Source: Melieria omissa
Lineage: Eukaryota > Arthropoda > Insecta > Diptera > Ulidiidae
NCBI GenBank assembly: GCA_963971225.1
Contig: OZ020267.1
Span: 147,192,427 to 147,256,426, forward strand
Direction: 5' to 3'
Length of the DNA: 64,000 nt
In this document: piece after piece, positions 13,070-26,079 of the stretch
Numbering within the stretch: the first letter of the stretch is position 1
Layout of the letters: every line of letters starts with the position of its first letter
The notes under the pieces: model-generated
What the model saw: only the letters and a program-made list of their open reading frames with translations
What the model was told of the DNA's origin: nothing
Databases searched by the model: none
Program-made: the position numbers and the translations under genes

Positions 13070-16000
13070 GAATTGTCAGCATATGACAAGCCAAAGCGTG
13101 AAAAGATTCGTCTGTGAAAAGATTCGCAACACTGCAGAAGGTCAAAGTTCAATGGCTTGAATGTATTTTTTAGTTGTTGTTATTATTTATTTATATATTT
13201 TCTTATACTTGTTGGCTAATGCCAAGCAATTGGTTGTTTAATGTGTTGCTGGGTTTGTTGTTGTTGTTTTCGTTTGCATGCTTGTTTTATGACCGCACTT
13301 GCCATTAAAAGCCATTTTAGCACTTTAATATATATGTTTTTGTTAACGGTTTTTCATGACTTCAAGTGCGGCATTTTGGGTGCGTTGGCATTGCCCGCAT
13401 TGTTGTTGTTGTTGGCATAAAAGCGTAAATGTTTAGTAAGCGCAAAATATGATGTGACCTCTTGACATTTTCTCCCAACAAAAGTGCAAAAAAATTATAT
13501 ATAAAAAAATCAGTTAAGGGTGCGTGGTTTGACACGCCAAGTTGAGGCGTCAGTTGGGTGCTTTGGCGGCGCCATTCAATTGGTTCTCTTTCCCTTCTAT
13601 ATAGTCTTCTCTCTTATTCTTTCACTTCCTTTGCTTTCATGTCAGTTGCGCATTAAATGTGTAATGAAAATTAATTGCAGATTCACACCTAACTGCTGTC
13701 TGGACGGTTGCATGTAGAGCTCAGAAATTGGCCAAGTTTAAAAAAAAAATAAGTTTATTTTGGGCCATGATTTTTCAGCAATCGACACTCGCCACTCGGC
13801 CAGAGTAACTTGTTTCACAGTGTTACCGCACAACTTGTTCGCATTGTGACTTTTAACGCCAACTTTGACGACACACTTTGCGCAGTTGTTGGCTCCGTTA
13901 AGCCTCAATGCACGAACGCTGAAGTGTCAAATTGCAAATATTTGTGTTATGTTTATTAAATAGAAAAATTTGTATATGTAAACAGTAAATAATTTGCAAG
14001 AAATTGGCACATTGTGCATTTGCGCCGTTTGCTAGAAACCAGTTTGACAGCTTAAAATGTCAAATTTAAGAGCGCAAGCGCGAGAGAGGCAAAGAGGGGA
14101 GAGATCACTGGTTGTTGACAGCCAGCGTGAGACTTTGGTGCTTTGAAATGTCAAAAAATGAACAGAACAGAAAATAAATTTGGTGCAAAAATGATAAAAA
14201 TAACAACAAAAACACAACGTAGAGTAGAGTAATATAAAAAAAATTTAAGCCACAAATAATTGCTTCAAGTTGTAGCAAACGCTGGACTACAAATTAGCTA
14301 GCAGGTTAGTATTATTGTTGTTTTTGGTTTTTTTGTAATTTATTTCTTGATTAAAGCGCCACTTCTCAACTAACAGCAGCAACAACAACACAGCACAAAG
14401 TGAATAAAAATCAGTCAGTAGCCAGCACCGCAATTTTCTTAATGCAATCAAGTTGATTGTAAGTGAAGCTGGCAGCCCTCAATGTCAGCGTTTCAGTAGG
14501 GGGACGTGTAGAGGGGGAGTACTCGGCCCCTCCCCCTCGTTCGCTTGTACATAAGCACATTAAGCATTGTTGGCGTTGACATGTGCGCGCGCGCGCGCAT
14601 GTGCAGTGTTAACTAATTGTTGTTGTAATTTGAAGGCACAATTGCTGCAAGCCAACTCTTCACGAAAGCGTCTCTTGTTACATTTCAAGGTTTGCTTTTA
14701 AGAAAAAAAATAATAATACTACTTACTGAATACAAGACAGCTGCTTGTTTCGGTTTCAGTTGTTTCCTTGAGTGTGTTGTTTAGTTTTTTTTGTATATGT
14801 GTGTGTGTTCGCTTGAAAAAAGTTGCAACCTACAACAACAGTTCAGCTTTGTAGTTGTGCGCTTAGTTGAGCAGTCAACTTGGCTGCCGCTTTGTCTCGA
14901 GTGGCAACAATTAAATGTCAACGGGCTGTCGCTGTTTACGCTCACAGCTGATTTAAAGCATTTCACTGCCACAACAACAACAACAAAACAACTTTTTTTA
15001 ATTTTTTTCCACATCTCTGACATTGTCACATTTTGTCTAAGCAACAATTGCACCAATTTCCATGCTAAATGAAATTTGTTGCAGCAATTTTAGCTGCAAC
15101 ACCAACTAAAATTTATGCCCAGCTGTCAAGCAATCAGTTGTTTACGCATTTTGGTTAGTTGGTCACACTTGTCAGTGTGTGTGTGTCGGCGCATTAAGCC
15201 TTTTTCAATTTGCCGCTTAAATTGCTGAGGAAAAGCGTGTAAATTGGCAATTTTGTGCACACACACACAGACATACAAAAGCTTCTGCAATTTCGCATTT
15301 TTGCCATGTGGCAGTTGCAATTACACAGTTAGCAATTTCCATGATTATTAACATAATTATTATGATTGCAACATTTGCAATTGGTTGCAGCGAAAGCTGA
15401 CAGACTTTTGACAGTCAGCTCGCAGAGCGTTGCGAAACTGCAACTCGCTGAAGAAACAAAACGGCTGACTGCTGACTGTTCAATTGCAAAATGTTGTTGT
15501 TGTGCTGTATTGCTCTGCAAACGAACGCCAAAAATTCCAAACCATTAAAATCACGAAATACCAAAACCATCGAAACTCTGCTCAGAATCTCTGCAATTGT
15601 CTAAGTCTGCTGGCTGCTTGGCTTACAGCCATTCATTCATTTTGGGCCCAACAGTCAGTCAGCCATTCATTCTGCAAATTTCTGTGCGCCACACAGAGCT
15701 AAACAGACAGACAGACAATCAGTAAGCTTGGGCGCCAAATATCTTCACTGGCTTTGGCTTCATTCGCACCAGTCACCGCCGCATACTTATTGTGCTTTGC
15801 TTAGTGTTTTTGGTTTTTGGTTTTTGTTTAGCAAACGAACAATGTGCCGGAAAGTTTCGACGTGCAGGCAGCATGCCAAATGCCAAATGTGGTTTACCTC
15901 TAAACTGCCAAACAAAAAACAAAATACAAAAAAATAGAAACTGAATTTGAAACTAAAGCTTCACCTCTCCACGATCTCTAACGCCACGGTTTTGGCATTT

Positions 16001-16290
16001 AATTGTTTTGTAGAAATCTTCTTTCCACTTAGTAAAACGCTGCTCAGCTCAGCTTGACTTCTTGTCTATCTCGTTGGTTATCTCTCTGTCTGTATGTGCC
16101 GCTGTCTGTCTGTCTATCAGTCGGGCGCATATACTGTTGGCGTATAATTAACCTAACCGCGCAGCCAAGTTGCCGTTGTAACGTTTCTATGCCACCAAGC
16201 CAAGTCAACAACAACAACAACAATAACAACAATAGCACAACATTAACTAAACGTTCAAGCAGCATTTTCTCGACGTTCGCTGTTGACCTT
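13070..16290. other. Non-coding intronic stretch
   Basis: Simple TTG/CAA runs and no coding signature. It includes an alternating purine-pyrimidine tract at 14579-14605, listed separately. Confidence 0.5.
14579..14605. repeat. Alternating purine-pyrimidine tract centred on (GC)n
   Basis: Twenty-seven bases alternate strictly R/Y, with a 14-bp GCGC core between ATGTG and CATGTGC. Such tracts readily adopt left-handed Z-DNA under negative supercoiling. Confidence 0.8.
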
Positions 16291-16299
16291 CTCATAATT

Positions 16300-16625
16300 T
16301 ATAAGACCGCACAGCATAGCCAACGGGCCAACAAAAGAATTTTAATTTGCCTCCGAGCCGATTTGAGCCCAATTGCCTGCCTGACAAGTTGTCACACTTT
16401 TTGTGACAGTTCGTCACACTTCTATTAGACCGTGCAGTACAGCCAACGGCCCAACCAGGGGATTTTCAGTTTGCCTCCGAGTCGATTTGAGCCTATTTGC
16501 TTGTCACAGTTTTTTTGTGACAATTTGTCACAATTTTATTAGACCGTATAGCACAGCCAACGGTATTTTAGACTAGGGAATTTTATTTTGCCTCCGAGTC
16601 GATTTGAACCTATTTGTTCGTAACA
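16300..16625. repeat. Three-copy ~115-125-bp tandem repeat
   Basis: The phrase AGACCG..CAG..TAGCCAACGG followed by TTGCCTCCGAG.CGATTTGA begins at 16304, 16427 and 16541. Each copy ends in TGTGACA/TGTCACA motifs that merge into the next array. Confidence 0.75.
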
Positions 16626-16990
16626 CTTTTTTGTGACAATTTGTCGCACTTTTGTGGGACAAGTTGTCACACGTTTTGTGACAATCTGCAACATTTTTGT
16701 GACAATGGTTACACTTTTGACAATGGTTACACTTTTGTGACAAGGGTCACATTCATTGTGACAATTGTCATACATTTTGTGACAGTTTGTTACGCTTTTT
16801 GTGACAAGTTGTAGCACGTTTGGGGAAATGTGTCAAACTTTTTGTGACAATGGTCACATTTTTGTGACAATTGTCATACATTTTGTGACACGGTGGCACA
16901 CTTTTTGTGACAATTTGTCACACTTCTGTGATAATCTGCAACACTTTTTGTAACAACTTGTCACACTTTTTTGTGACACTTTGTCACACA
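16375..16990. repeat. TGTGACA/TGTCACA palindromic micro-array
   Basis: Runs such as TTTTTGTGACAATTTGTCACA recur at roughly 15-40-bp spacing for ~600 bp. Because TGTGACA and TGTCACA are reverse complements, adjacent motifs form GTGACAA-TTGTCAC dyads. Short open frames on both strands here are by-products of the repeat. Confidence 0.85.
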
Positions 16991-16999
16991 TGTTTTCTC

Positions 17000-19015
17000 T
17001 GGCGCCAATTAACTACACTCAAAGCTGGTTTGTTTTGGCTCATTTGAATCATGGGCAATTTTGCAATTGTCACAATAAATTAAAAAAAATTATTTGTAAT
17101 GCAAACAATTTGCTGCCACTTTCGCTCGCTCGTTGAGTATGTTTTGTTGTAACACCAATTGCGCGCACGTCTAGTTGCCTTGTCACACATGGCACGCTTC
17201 TCAACTGGCTGAAAGTAAAGCAAATTGGCAAATTACACTTGAAAACTCAATAACAAGGCTAAAGAAATTTGCGTTGATTCGTATAATTTTTTTTTGCTAT
17301 TTTGCTTTTAGCAAAGTGCCTGACAACAACAGCAACACTGTTAACAGTAACCCAACTAAGTGTGTGTTTTTTTCTTTATATTTTTTTTCATTGTTTTCTT
17401 TGTGCCATTTTGCAATTGACCCAAAAATAATGACCACAACAACAACGTCTGCAACGTCTGCGCTTTAATGTTTCTAATGTAAATTAGTTTGAGCTGTTTG
17501 GTGTGTGACAGGTAGGAGGTGTTGTTAATGTTGACTGTTGTTTGGTGTTAACCCAAACTGTCATTAATCAAGCAATCAATCAAACTCAACAAAAGCAACA
17601 ATGTATGCGCTTTTCCCTGCTCACATTTGAACCAATCAACCTAAGCTGTGCTGCAACCTTGGCTGCTGTGTTGAAATGCAGCCAACTTCAGACAATGCGT
17701 GAAATTAATGAAATATCAAGATTTGTGGTTTGGAAGCGTTTGGGTTCGATTTGAGGTAAAATTTGTAGGTGGCAACTAAACTGTCAGCTCAACACATTGC
17801 AAGGCTGTGCTGAATTAAAATAAAAATCAATCGAAATTAATTAAAAATTCAAAACTTAAACACTTAAAACTATAAAAAAAATAAATTAAAAAGTTAGGTT
17901 TTTTAATTTTTTTAAATTAAATTTAACTAGTGGATTATTAAAAATCGCTTAAGACCACAACTATCATGTTCGCGATTTTTCCAACATGTCAGCTCTGACT
18001 GACCCACAGTCTCAGCCATCAACTGACATTTGCATTTTTGCAGCAGTCATCGCACTGCGAAAGTCCAACAACACCAACACGACAGTCATTTACAACCACT
18101 CATCGTCGCTTGGTGCTGTTTTATGCAGAAAATTTCCGTAAAAAATAGAAAGTAAATGAACAAAAAAACAACAAAACAAAACAGATCTGAAATATTTCTG
18201 TAGTCTACAAGCAAATGCGCCGAAGGGGTGCAAGGCGAATCATTTCGTTGGCGCTGAGATTTCTACAGATCACTTTTCGAAATATTGAAAAAGAAAGTTG
18301 TTTTGCGCTGGAGGTGGTGATGCGGCAGTTACTCGCATTATTATTGTTGTTATTGTACTCGTTGTAGTTGGTTTATTATTGGTGGAGCTGCCGCTGCGTA
18401 GGCCAACATAAAAATTATTTTTGGGTGCGTTCACACTAAACATTTACGCTTTCATACCGCTGACTCATTACCGTTAAGTCAGAAAAAGTAAGGTGAAAAA
18501 CGAAAAAAAACGAAAGAAAAAGTCTTTGGCACAATAAACGTACAAACAAAGCGGCTAAACTGCGCCGCTGTGGCTCTGCGCTTGCGCGTATGTCTCTATA
18601 TGTGTGTGTGTGTGTGTGAGTTTGTGTAAAGCACAAAATGACCAAAAACCCAATGTGCCGAAGAAGCGACTGAAATGTCTCGAGTCGTGCGCATAGAAAA
18701 TGGAAGCGTAACGAATTAAATTGATTATTCGAACACGTAGTCTACGAGTATGTGCGGCCTCAAAGTTGCGTTATTAGCCATAAGGTGCGATCACCCTGCG
18801 TCTAATGCAATCTATGAGCTTTTTATTTATTTCAAAACACACACACACACATGGTTTGTGCTCATTTACAAGTCAGAGTTTGGATTTTTTTTTGATAGAC
18901 AAAATATGGTTTTTTTATAATTTTTTTTTTGTATAACACTAGCGGCACAGTCTTAATTTCGGTTTACCGTTAAAGTCGTTACTAAGGTTTGTTAGTTTTT
19001 TGTGTTACACTTTGA
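17000..19015. other. Non-coding intronic stretch
   Basis: AT-rich with CAA/TTG runs and a TG microsatellite (~18600-18620). No coding or RNA gene is recognised. Confidence 0.5.
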
Positions 19016-19029
19016 ATGGCTACAGGAGT

Positions 19030-19510
19030 TCAAACAATCGAGTGTTGAACTCATAATGAAAAGGTTGTGTGATCACAGCTAAACATTCCATAGGGAAACT
19101 ATAGGAAAAGCTTAAGAAATTTAGTGAAGAAAACTGAAAGTTGAAATCAATCAAAAGTTCAGTTTTTTTTAATTTTTTAAGGTTCATCGAACACAAATAT
19201 TTGAAATCTTTTTTGCACTTTATAAGAAGAATGAGGTAATATTTTATTTGTGTATCATTAAGTTCGAGTTTGAGTAGTTTTAGTTAGATTTGGTGGCTTC
19301 TTGGTGATAACAATAGAAGTAGATGAACTAGGAATCGAACCTAGGAGCCTCTGGAATAAAACACCATTTCAAATAATCGAGTGTTGAAGTTAAAAGTTTG
19401 TGTGTTCACACCTAAGCATTGCATAGGGAAAATATAAGAAATACAATTTAGTGAAAAAAACTTCAAGGGAGAGAGATCAATGAGGTCAATAAAAAGTTCG
19501 ATGGACTAAC
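19030..19510. repeat. Diverged direct duplication, ~345-bp offset
   Basis: The block starting AATCGAGTGTTGAA at ~19036 (with GTGATCACA, CATAGGGAAA and TTTAGTGAA landmarks) recurs from ~19376 with the same order of landmarks. The copies differ by many substitutions. Confidence 0.6.
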
Positions 19511-20050
19511 GAGGCTGGCTCGAGTTTGAATCTTATATTCTCGAGTTTGATCTGTGTACGAATTATAACTTGTGGATCTCTTGAATGTACAGACGTATCT
19601 GCGTTGTTTGAAGAACTCGATCTTTTTTATTGCTCAATCCACTTCTAAAATTAGCCTTAAACATTAGTTTGCTTAACTTTACCACATTTTAGTAGCATCA
19701 ATGATTCTCATTAGATTTACGGACCAATTTCAAGATAGTGCGGGACATAGAAGGATCATAGAAGATTAAATTAAATTAAATTTTCGTCCTCTTCTTTGTC
19801 GTACAGCTACAAAGGAGTCATTAGAAACCAAACCCAACTTTCTTGCGTACGTCAATGGTTCTCATTTGGTCTCTGGTCTCTTTTTAGTGAAAAAAGTTCT
19901 CTAGAATGACAAAAGTTGACCAAATTTATGCCTTCAGTAATTCCTATATTGACTTCAGGTCATTTGCACTAAGAAATTTAATAAAATTTTGTCATATTTA
20001 CTGTCTGAACATAACAAAAACTTCTCAAGTTAAAATTGATCCTAAATTTG

Positions 20051-20125
20051 TTAACCCTTTCCGACATGAAAATAAACCCGTTCTGTATGAATTGTATGTG
20101 ATATTGTGACTGAAGGGACTGAATT
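20051..20125. mobile_element. Partial second copy of the TTAA-flanked MITE
   Basis: Positions 20051-20098 are identical to 4001-4048 (48 bp including TTAA and the terminal CCCTTTCCGAC). After a deletion relative to the first copy, ATTGTGACTGA also matches the 4070s. The rest is degenerate. The shared block shows that this is a dispersed family. Confidence 0.65.
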
Positions 20126-20129
20126 TTCA

Positions 20130-21435
20130 CTCCCTCACAACCAACTTAACTCAATTCAATTTTTTAGAATAATATAATACAAAAATTAATACTAAAAAAT
20201 TAATAATAAAAAAATTTATAATCAAAAATTAACAATAAAAAAATTAATAAAATAATTAAAATTAATAACAAAAAAATTCTTAAGCCAAAATATCCTCTTT
20301 TCTTTGTGTGAATCATGTTTTAAAAAACCAGTTCGCCATGAAATCAACTCCCTTGAAAATTCCAAAATTATTCAATACAATTGTCGAAACCGAACAAAAC
20401 CTTAGCTGCCAATCAAAACGTGCATTTTCACTTTAATCACACTGACTCACGCACTCAGTCGCTGTGTTGTTGCTCAGTGCGTGTCTTTGTTAATGGGTTA
20501 ACTGTGATTTCCAATGGCGCACGTTTTATTGCGCATTCTTCAGCTGAAGACTTAACAAAATTGTAATTTTTTATTTTTTTATTTTTATTTACTTTTTTCT
20601 TTTAATAAATAAATAAATTAAATATTAAACGCTCAACGTCAAAGTAACACTTTATAATTGCTGTACGTTAATAGTTAATGGTTGTTCTTGTTGTTGTTGC
20701 TGTTGTAAGATGGCGTGTGCAGCGTGAAAAGTGTGAAGCGCATTGCTTTCAAAAAGATGAAATATTGATTTTTCCGCTTATAATTCATGGCTTAAATGTT
20801 GATTTAATAAATCAAAACGCAACATGCAATCAAACTTGGCGTTGGTTAACCAGATGCAAAGTAATGGGTGGCTTAGAGTGCGGGGTGGGGGGTGTGAATA
20901 AGCGTGCACAACATACGTTGACCTTCTTCTATTATGCCACACCACAACAACACCAACAACAACAACAATTAAGTTATGAATAACAAAGTAATCACAATAA
21001 TTGTGCTGACTTTTGACAGTGGAACGTACGCTTTAGGATTTTTAATAAATGAAATAAAACATTCTTTTTTACAGTTAAATCGTGTGCCATTATTAATACA
21101 CATGTACAAACACACACACACACACACGGATTCAATGAGCATTAACATTTTGCATTGTATGGTTTGAGGTAATCACAGTCGAATACAATAACAACAATAC
21201 GCAGTTTAGTACAACAAAAACTCAATTGAATTTGGTAGCAAGACACAACAACACAATTTGGCATAATTGTTGAGTAATGAATGCAAAAACAAAATACAAC
21301 AATTTTGCAATTTATACAAAAAATTTGGGTGTGTTGCAATTTGTTGGCGCATTATTTCTGTCAATATATATGTTTACTGTTGTTGTGCTACAAACTGTTT
21401 AGCTCACTGGCTACATACAAGAGATTTTATACTTA
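20130..21435. other. Non-coding intronic stretch
   Basis: Begins with an A/T-only low-complexity run (20155-20280) and continues with CAA repeats and a CA microsatellite (~21112-21128). No gene signature is seen. Confidence 0.5.
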
Positions 21436-21439
21436 ACTC

Positions 21440-22665
21440 TTGAAATCAGTGAGTCAGCTCAAATTCACTCAATGAAATCAAATTCACTGAATTCAATCAA
21501 ATTCCACTCGACCCAGTTAAACTCAATTAAATTCAATTTCACCCAACTGAACTGGATTGTTGGTGACTACGAGTGGTGGTCATGCTTTTTCAAAGCAAAT
21601 GAAGTGTTTTTGTTGCACTTCACTCAACAAAGCTGAATTCGTTTCAAAGCAACTCAATTCAGTCGAATTCAACTCAACCCAGTTGCACTCAATTCAATTC
21701 AATTTTGGCCGTGCGTTTTTGGAACAAGTCAAGTGTTTTTGTTGTATTGAGTTTGAAAATAGCTCAACTCAACGAAGCTAAATTTGTTACAAAGCAACTC
21801 AATTCAATTTAATTTCATTCAACTGAACTCAATTGTTGATGACTGCTAGTGCTGGTCATCCATTTTCAAAGCAATTCAATTATTTTTGTTGTATTTCACT
21901 TGAAAATAGCTCAACTTAAGAAACCTAAATTCGTTTCAAAGCAACTCAATTCTATCGAATTCCACTCGACCCAGTTAAACTCAATTCAGTTCAATTTCAC
22001 TCAACTGAACTCGATTGTTGATGACTGTCAGGGTTGGCCGTGCATTTTCAAAGCAAATCAAGTGTTTTTGTTGTATTTCACTTCAAAATAGTTTAACTCA
22101 ACAAAGCCGAATGCGTTTCAAAGCAACTCTATTCAATTGTATTCAAATAAATCAAACTACACTCAATTCAATCCAATTTCACTCAACTGAACTCGATTTT
22201 TGGTGACTACGAGTGCTGGCTGTGCGTTTTTAGAACAAGTCAAGTTTTGTTTTATTTTGTTTTTGTTGCATTTACAATAATTTCAAAATAGCTCAACTCA
22301 AAATAGCTCAACTCAATGAAGCTTAATTCGTTTCAAAGCAACTCACTTCAATTGAATTCAACTGAACCCATTCAGTTGCACTCAATTCAATTCAATTTCA
22401 CTCAACTGAATTCAACTGTTTATGACTGCCAGCGTTGTCCGTGCGTTTTTGGAACAAGTCAAGCTCAACTCAACGAAGCTAAATTCAATACAAAGCAATT
22501 CAATCGTATTCAACTCGACCCAGTTAAACTCAATTCAATCCAATTTCACTCAACTAAACTCAATTCTTGATGACTGCCAGCGCTGGCCGTGCATTTTCAA
22601 AGCAATTCAAGTGTTTTTGTTTTTGTTGTATTTCATTTCAATTGCAAATAGCCTTCACACTTTTT
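21440..22665. repeat. Tandem satellite-like array with TCAATTCAATT motifs, ~150-270-bp units
   Basis: Each unit combines several ACTCAATTCAATTCAA-type stretches, a GATGACTGCCAGTGCTGG-like phrase, CGTGC(A/G)TTTTC, CAAGTGTTTTTGTTGTATTTCAC and AAAATAGCTCAACTCAA. The GACT(A/G)C..GTGCTGG phrase or its equivalent appears near 21564, 21704, 21838, 22019, 22202, 22421 and 22569. Irregular spacing shows unequal exchange or slippage. Frames translating as Asn/Ser/Gln-rich peptides are by-products. Confidence 0.8.
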
Positions 22666-22669
22666 TCAT

Positions 22670-23805
22670 TTAGCGAAAAAATAGTAACACAGCAACCCTG
22701 ACTTGTTTGCCTTGACAGCTGGCTAAAAAAATGCAACAACATTGATGGGCACTATTCATATGCGCCTAAAGGTAGGCAACGTGTTATTGCGCTGTGCCCA
22801 TGCTTGACTGACTATGTTTACTAATGGCTTTGCATACTTTTAGGCGTTTGTTTTAAATAAAAATTTTAAATAAATAAAAATTTAAAAATTAAATAAAAAA
22901 AAATTTTTAAATTATATAATTAACAATTTTAAAATTATATAAATACAAATTTAAAAACTATTGTTAAAATGAAAATTTAAAATTTAACGAAAGGCTTCAG
23001 AAAGGCAAAGGCAATTGTTAAGTAACAACTCAACATGCCACATGCTGCAAAAAAAAATGAAATTTAATTTAAATTAAAAATGAAATTTGTTATTGTTTGA
23101 AATCAACACTTCATTTTGTTGTTTTATTTATTGCATTGTACGCAGAAAATGCGTTGCGTGAAAAATTTGAATAGCAATTAAGGCGTTCATAAGTACACAC
23201 AAGCGACAGACTGACAGACAGTGTCATGCAATGTGTTAGAGGGGCGCGTGGTTGAGAGTGTAGGGGCGCGTGTGGCTGTCGTTTTATCGATAAAGCAAAT
23301 CCGCAAACACGCGCCGATGACAGATAAGGTGAGGAGCAGCAGGAATTTGTATGCGCCCGAGACACACACACACACACACGCACATTGTATGCCATTTAAA
23401 GCAGATGGAATGACAGCGCCGAAGTGCCAAAATGATAGCTTATAAAATGTAAAATATGTGTGCATGTGTGTCGGTTTAAGCATAAATAAACAAAATGCGT
23501 GCAAAGTGTGCGCACAAAAACAACACATTGCATACGATACGCGTCGAAGCAGATGTAAAGCATTTTAGGTTTTGGAAAAATTACAAATTGTTTATTGATG
23601 ATTAATCAGTGAGATAAATAAACAAGATTTAGCTGATGCGAGTTTTGCAAAGTATCACATATCTTGCCATAACAGATATGCATTCATTTCGAGGTATGCG
23701 GGCAGTGAGGCGCTGAAACGATGAGTTATTGGTAAAAAAAACACTCTTGAAATTGCAAAACAAAGTTTATAGTAAAATATTTTGATTAATCTGGAGAAAT
23801 TTTTT
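22670..23805. other. Non-coding intronic stretch
   Basis: A/T-only run at 22855-22990, CA microsatellite near 23361-23380, and no coding signature on either strand. Confidence 0.5.
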
Positions 23806-23829
23806 AATTTTTTTGCATACTTTTGGGTG

Positions 23830-24445
23830 TCATACCTTCAAATCTTAGTTGTATTTGATATTCAAGTATATGAAATGGATTTATTTGCTTCCTGGCATGA
23901 TTATGAATTTGTCTATTTGTGTGTTTTGTGTCTATTAAATGTTTACAGCATATTTTTAGGCGCATAAATTGCTTAGAAATAACACTATTGCAAATTTTTT
24001 GGCCACACAAAATATTATATTAGTTGGCTTTTACATTGAATAATCTTGAGTTAAAAAAATTCAGGGTTTTTTGGGTCTTAATCACCCTATGAACATATTG
24101 TTGCATGATTTTAGGCTCATTTAGCCTCGAATATTACTTGTACCTTAAAATCTTCGTTGTATTTGATGATAAAGTATTTGACATGGATTTATTTGCCTAT
24201 CTACTGGCTATGAATTCGTCTATTAGTGTGTTTTGTGTCTGTTACATGTTTACAGCATATCTTTAGGCGCATAAATTGCTGAAAAACAACATAATTGCAT
24301 ACTTTTTGGCCACACAACGCATTATTTTGGTTGGTTCTTACATTGAATAAATTTTAGTTAAAAAATTCATCGTTTTTCTTAGTCATAATCACGCTATGAA
24401 TATATTGTTGCATGATTTTAGGCTCCTTTAGCCTCAAATATAACT
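23830..24445. repeat. Two-copy tandem duplication, 308-bp period
   Basis: The block starting AAATCTTAGTTGTATTTGAT at 23840 recurs at 24148. The landmark TTGCATGATTTTAGGCTC recurs at 24101 and 24408, 307 bp apart. Copies align over essentially the whole unit with scattered changes. Confidence 0.8.
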
Positions 24446-24449
24446 TCTT

Positions 24450-25590
24450 ATGCCTCTTTTTGGCGCCTTAACAAGCTCTATTAATATTTTATTGCACACC
24501 TTTTGGGTTAATAGCGAATCATATTCAATACCACCTACCAACATGGAACAAAACCAAACTAAAATATTTATTATTATTTCTGTGTGGCAAATTTTCCGAG
24601 TACAGCAGAGCACAAAATATTTTCCCCCATTTTTCTGTTCTCGAAATGCGGCTTTGAAGACTTTCAAGCAACGCTGTGCTTTTAGCACCTTTTCCAACAC
24701 AAACTTGCTGCATACTTGTAGGCGTTTATAAAGCACTGCCGTTAGCATGAAATGCCATGTCATTATTCTTGTACATGTAAATTAAATCTCGTGTTGTCAC
24801 AATTTCTTATTTGTTGGCGCAAAAACGCCCCAACAGCAGCAACGCTCACCCACTCAGCCTCCGTTGCTGACGCCAGGCAGTTGACACTAATTTCCACTGT
24901 TGGCGCTGTTGGTGTCTTTCGGGCACTTGTACGCCTTCTGTCGTCGGCGCGTCGGTGTACGGCTGAACGCCTCGGCCGTTTCCTTGTCATGAAATGCTCG
25001 CAGACAGCACAACACAAAATGCCACGAGCGCATAAATTACATGAAACAATTGTTGGTGTGTGCGGCTACTGTTGCTGTTCAGGCAAAAAGCACCAAGCAG
25101 CAACAACAAAATAATTTTTGCAACAACCAAAAATCTTTGCGAAAACAAATAAATGTGGAATTTGTTTGTGTTTTTTTGCTGGTCTTTGCTGGTTGTGTTC
25201 TTTTAAGCGGCTTTTGTTGGTTTAGTGGCACTTTTTGTGTGCAAAACAACAACAACAACAACAACAACACAACTAAGTGCAATATGAAAAATCAGTAGCA
25301 GACAGAAAGTGTGACAGAAATAAAGCACTTGTAGTGTTTGTTGCGACGAAATGGTTGGTGGTTGATATGCTGTTGTGTTTGTCTGTCTGTGTGTGTTTGT
25401 GGGGTGGGATGGGATACGTAGAAATAAGCGTTCGTTGACCCAATTCTTGACGTTTGCCAATTGCCATAAATTTCTGCAATTGATTGGCCAACGGGTGCCA
25501 CGATGATTGCTGCCGACACGTACCTACAGTGAGAGAAATATTGAGCAAAATTTGAGAAAAATTAAAAGAATTTCATAAGTAAGTTGAATC
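24450..25590. other. Non-coding intronic stretch
   Basis: Contains a GC-richer patch at 24820-25030 and a (CAA)n run at 25245-25270. Neither gives a recognisable protein or RNA. Confidence 0.45.
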
Positions 25591-25591
25591 G

Positions 25592-26078
25592 AAAAATTAC
25601 ACTGCACAACAAAATCACTTGTCACAAAGTTAAAAAGCCGAAATTGAACAATTATTGACTAGTATTTGCAGTTTTTGAGCCTAAGAACTTATATAAGCCT
25701 AAAATAAGCAGTTAAGTATAGTGTGACAAGTTGTCACATATGTGTTTAAGCCGTTTTTAAGCCTAAAAACACAAAATTGGTTTATTTTAAGCTGTTTGGC
25801 ATAGTGTGACAAGTTGTCACAAATGTCACAAACTGTGGAAAACTGTCATAAAGGAACAAAAATTTGAAAAAATGGCAAGACTGGCTAAAAATTACTTGAT
25901 TAAAAGAAATATTTCTTACGAATATCAAACAATAAGAATTATGCTGTCCTAAATCTTCACAAATCAATGGAAGATATTGTTTATTGTTTAATATTGATAA
26001 AGAAATCTTGCACTAAAAAAATAATTTCATGTTTAAAAACAAGAAATAAGTTAAAAATTACACTGCACAACAAAATCA
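25592..26078. repeat. Interspersed TGTGACA repeat, copy 1, bounded by 26-bp direct repeats
   Basis: A ~460-bp block lies between two identical 26-bp sequences (25592-25617 and 26053-26078, each containing TTACACTGCACAACAAAATC). Inside are CTTGTCACAAAGTT, a TTGAGCCTAAGAACTTATAT block, GTGTGACAAGTTGTCACA dyads and a conserved TCTTCACAAATCAATGGAAGA region. Related blocks occur at 28341 and 28650. No coding potential is apparent. Confidence 0.7.
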
Positions 26079-26079
26079 G

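Noticed and set aside
16300..16990. CRISPR-like array of short palindromic repeats
   Set aside because: Spacers are not unique and the repeats are not constant in length. The window is eukaryotic and no cas genes are present.
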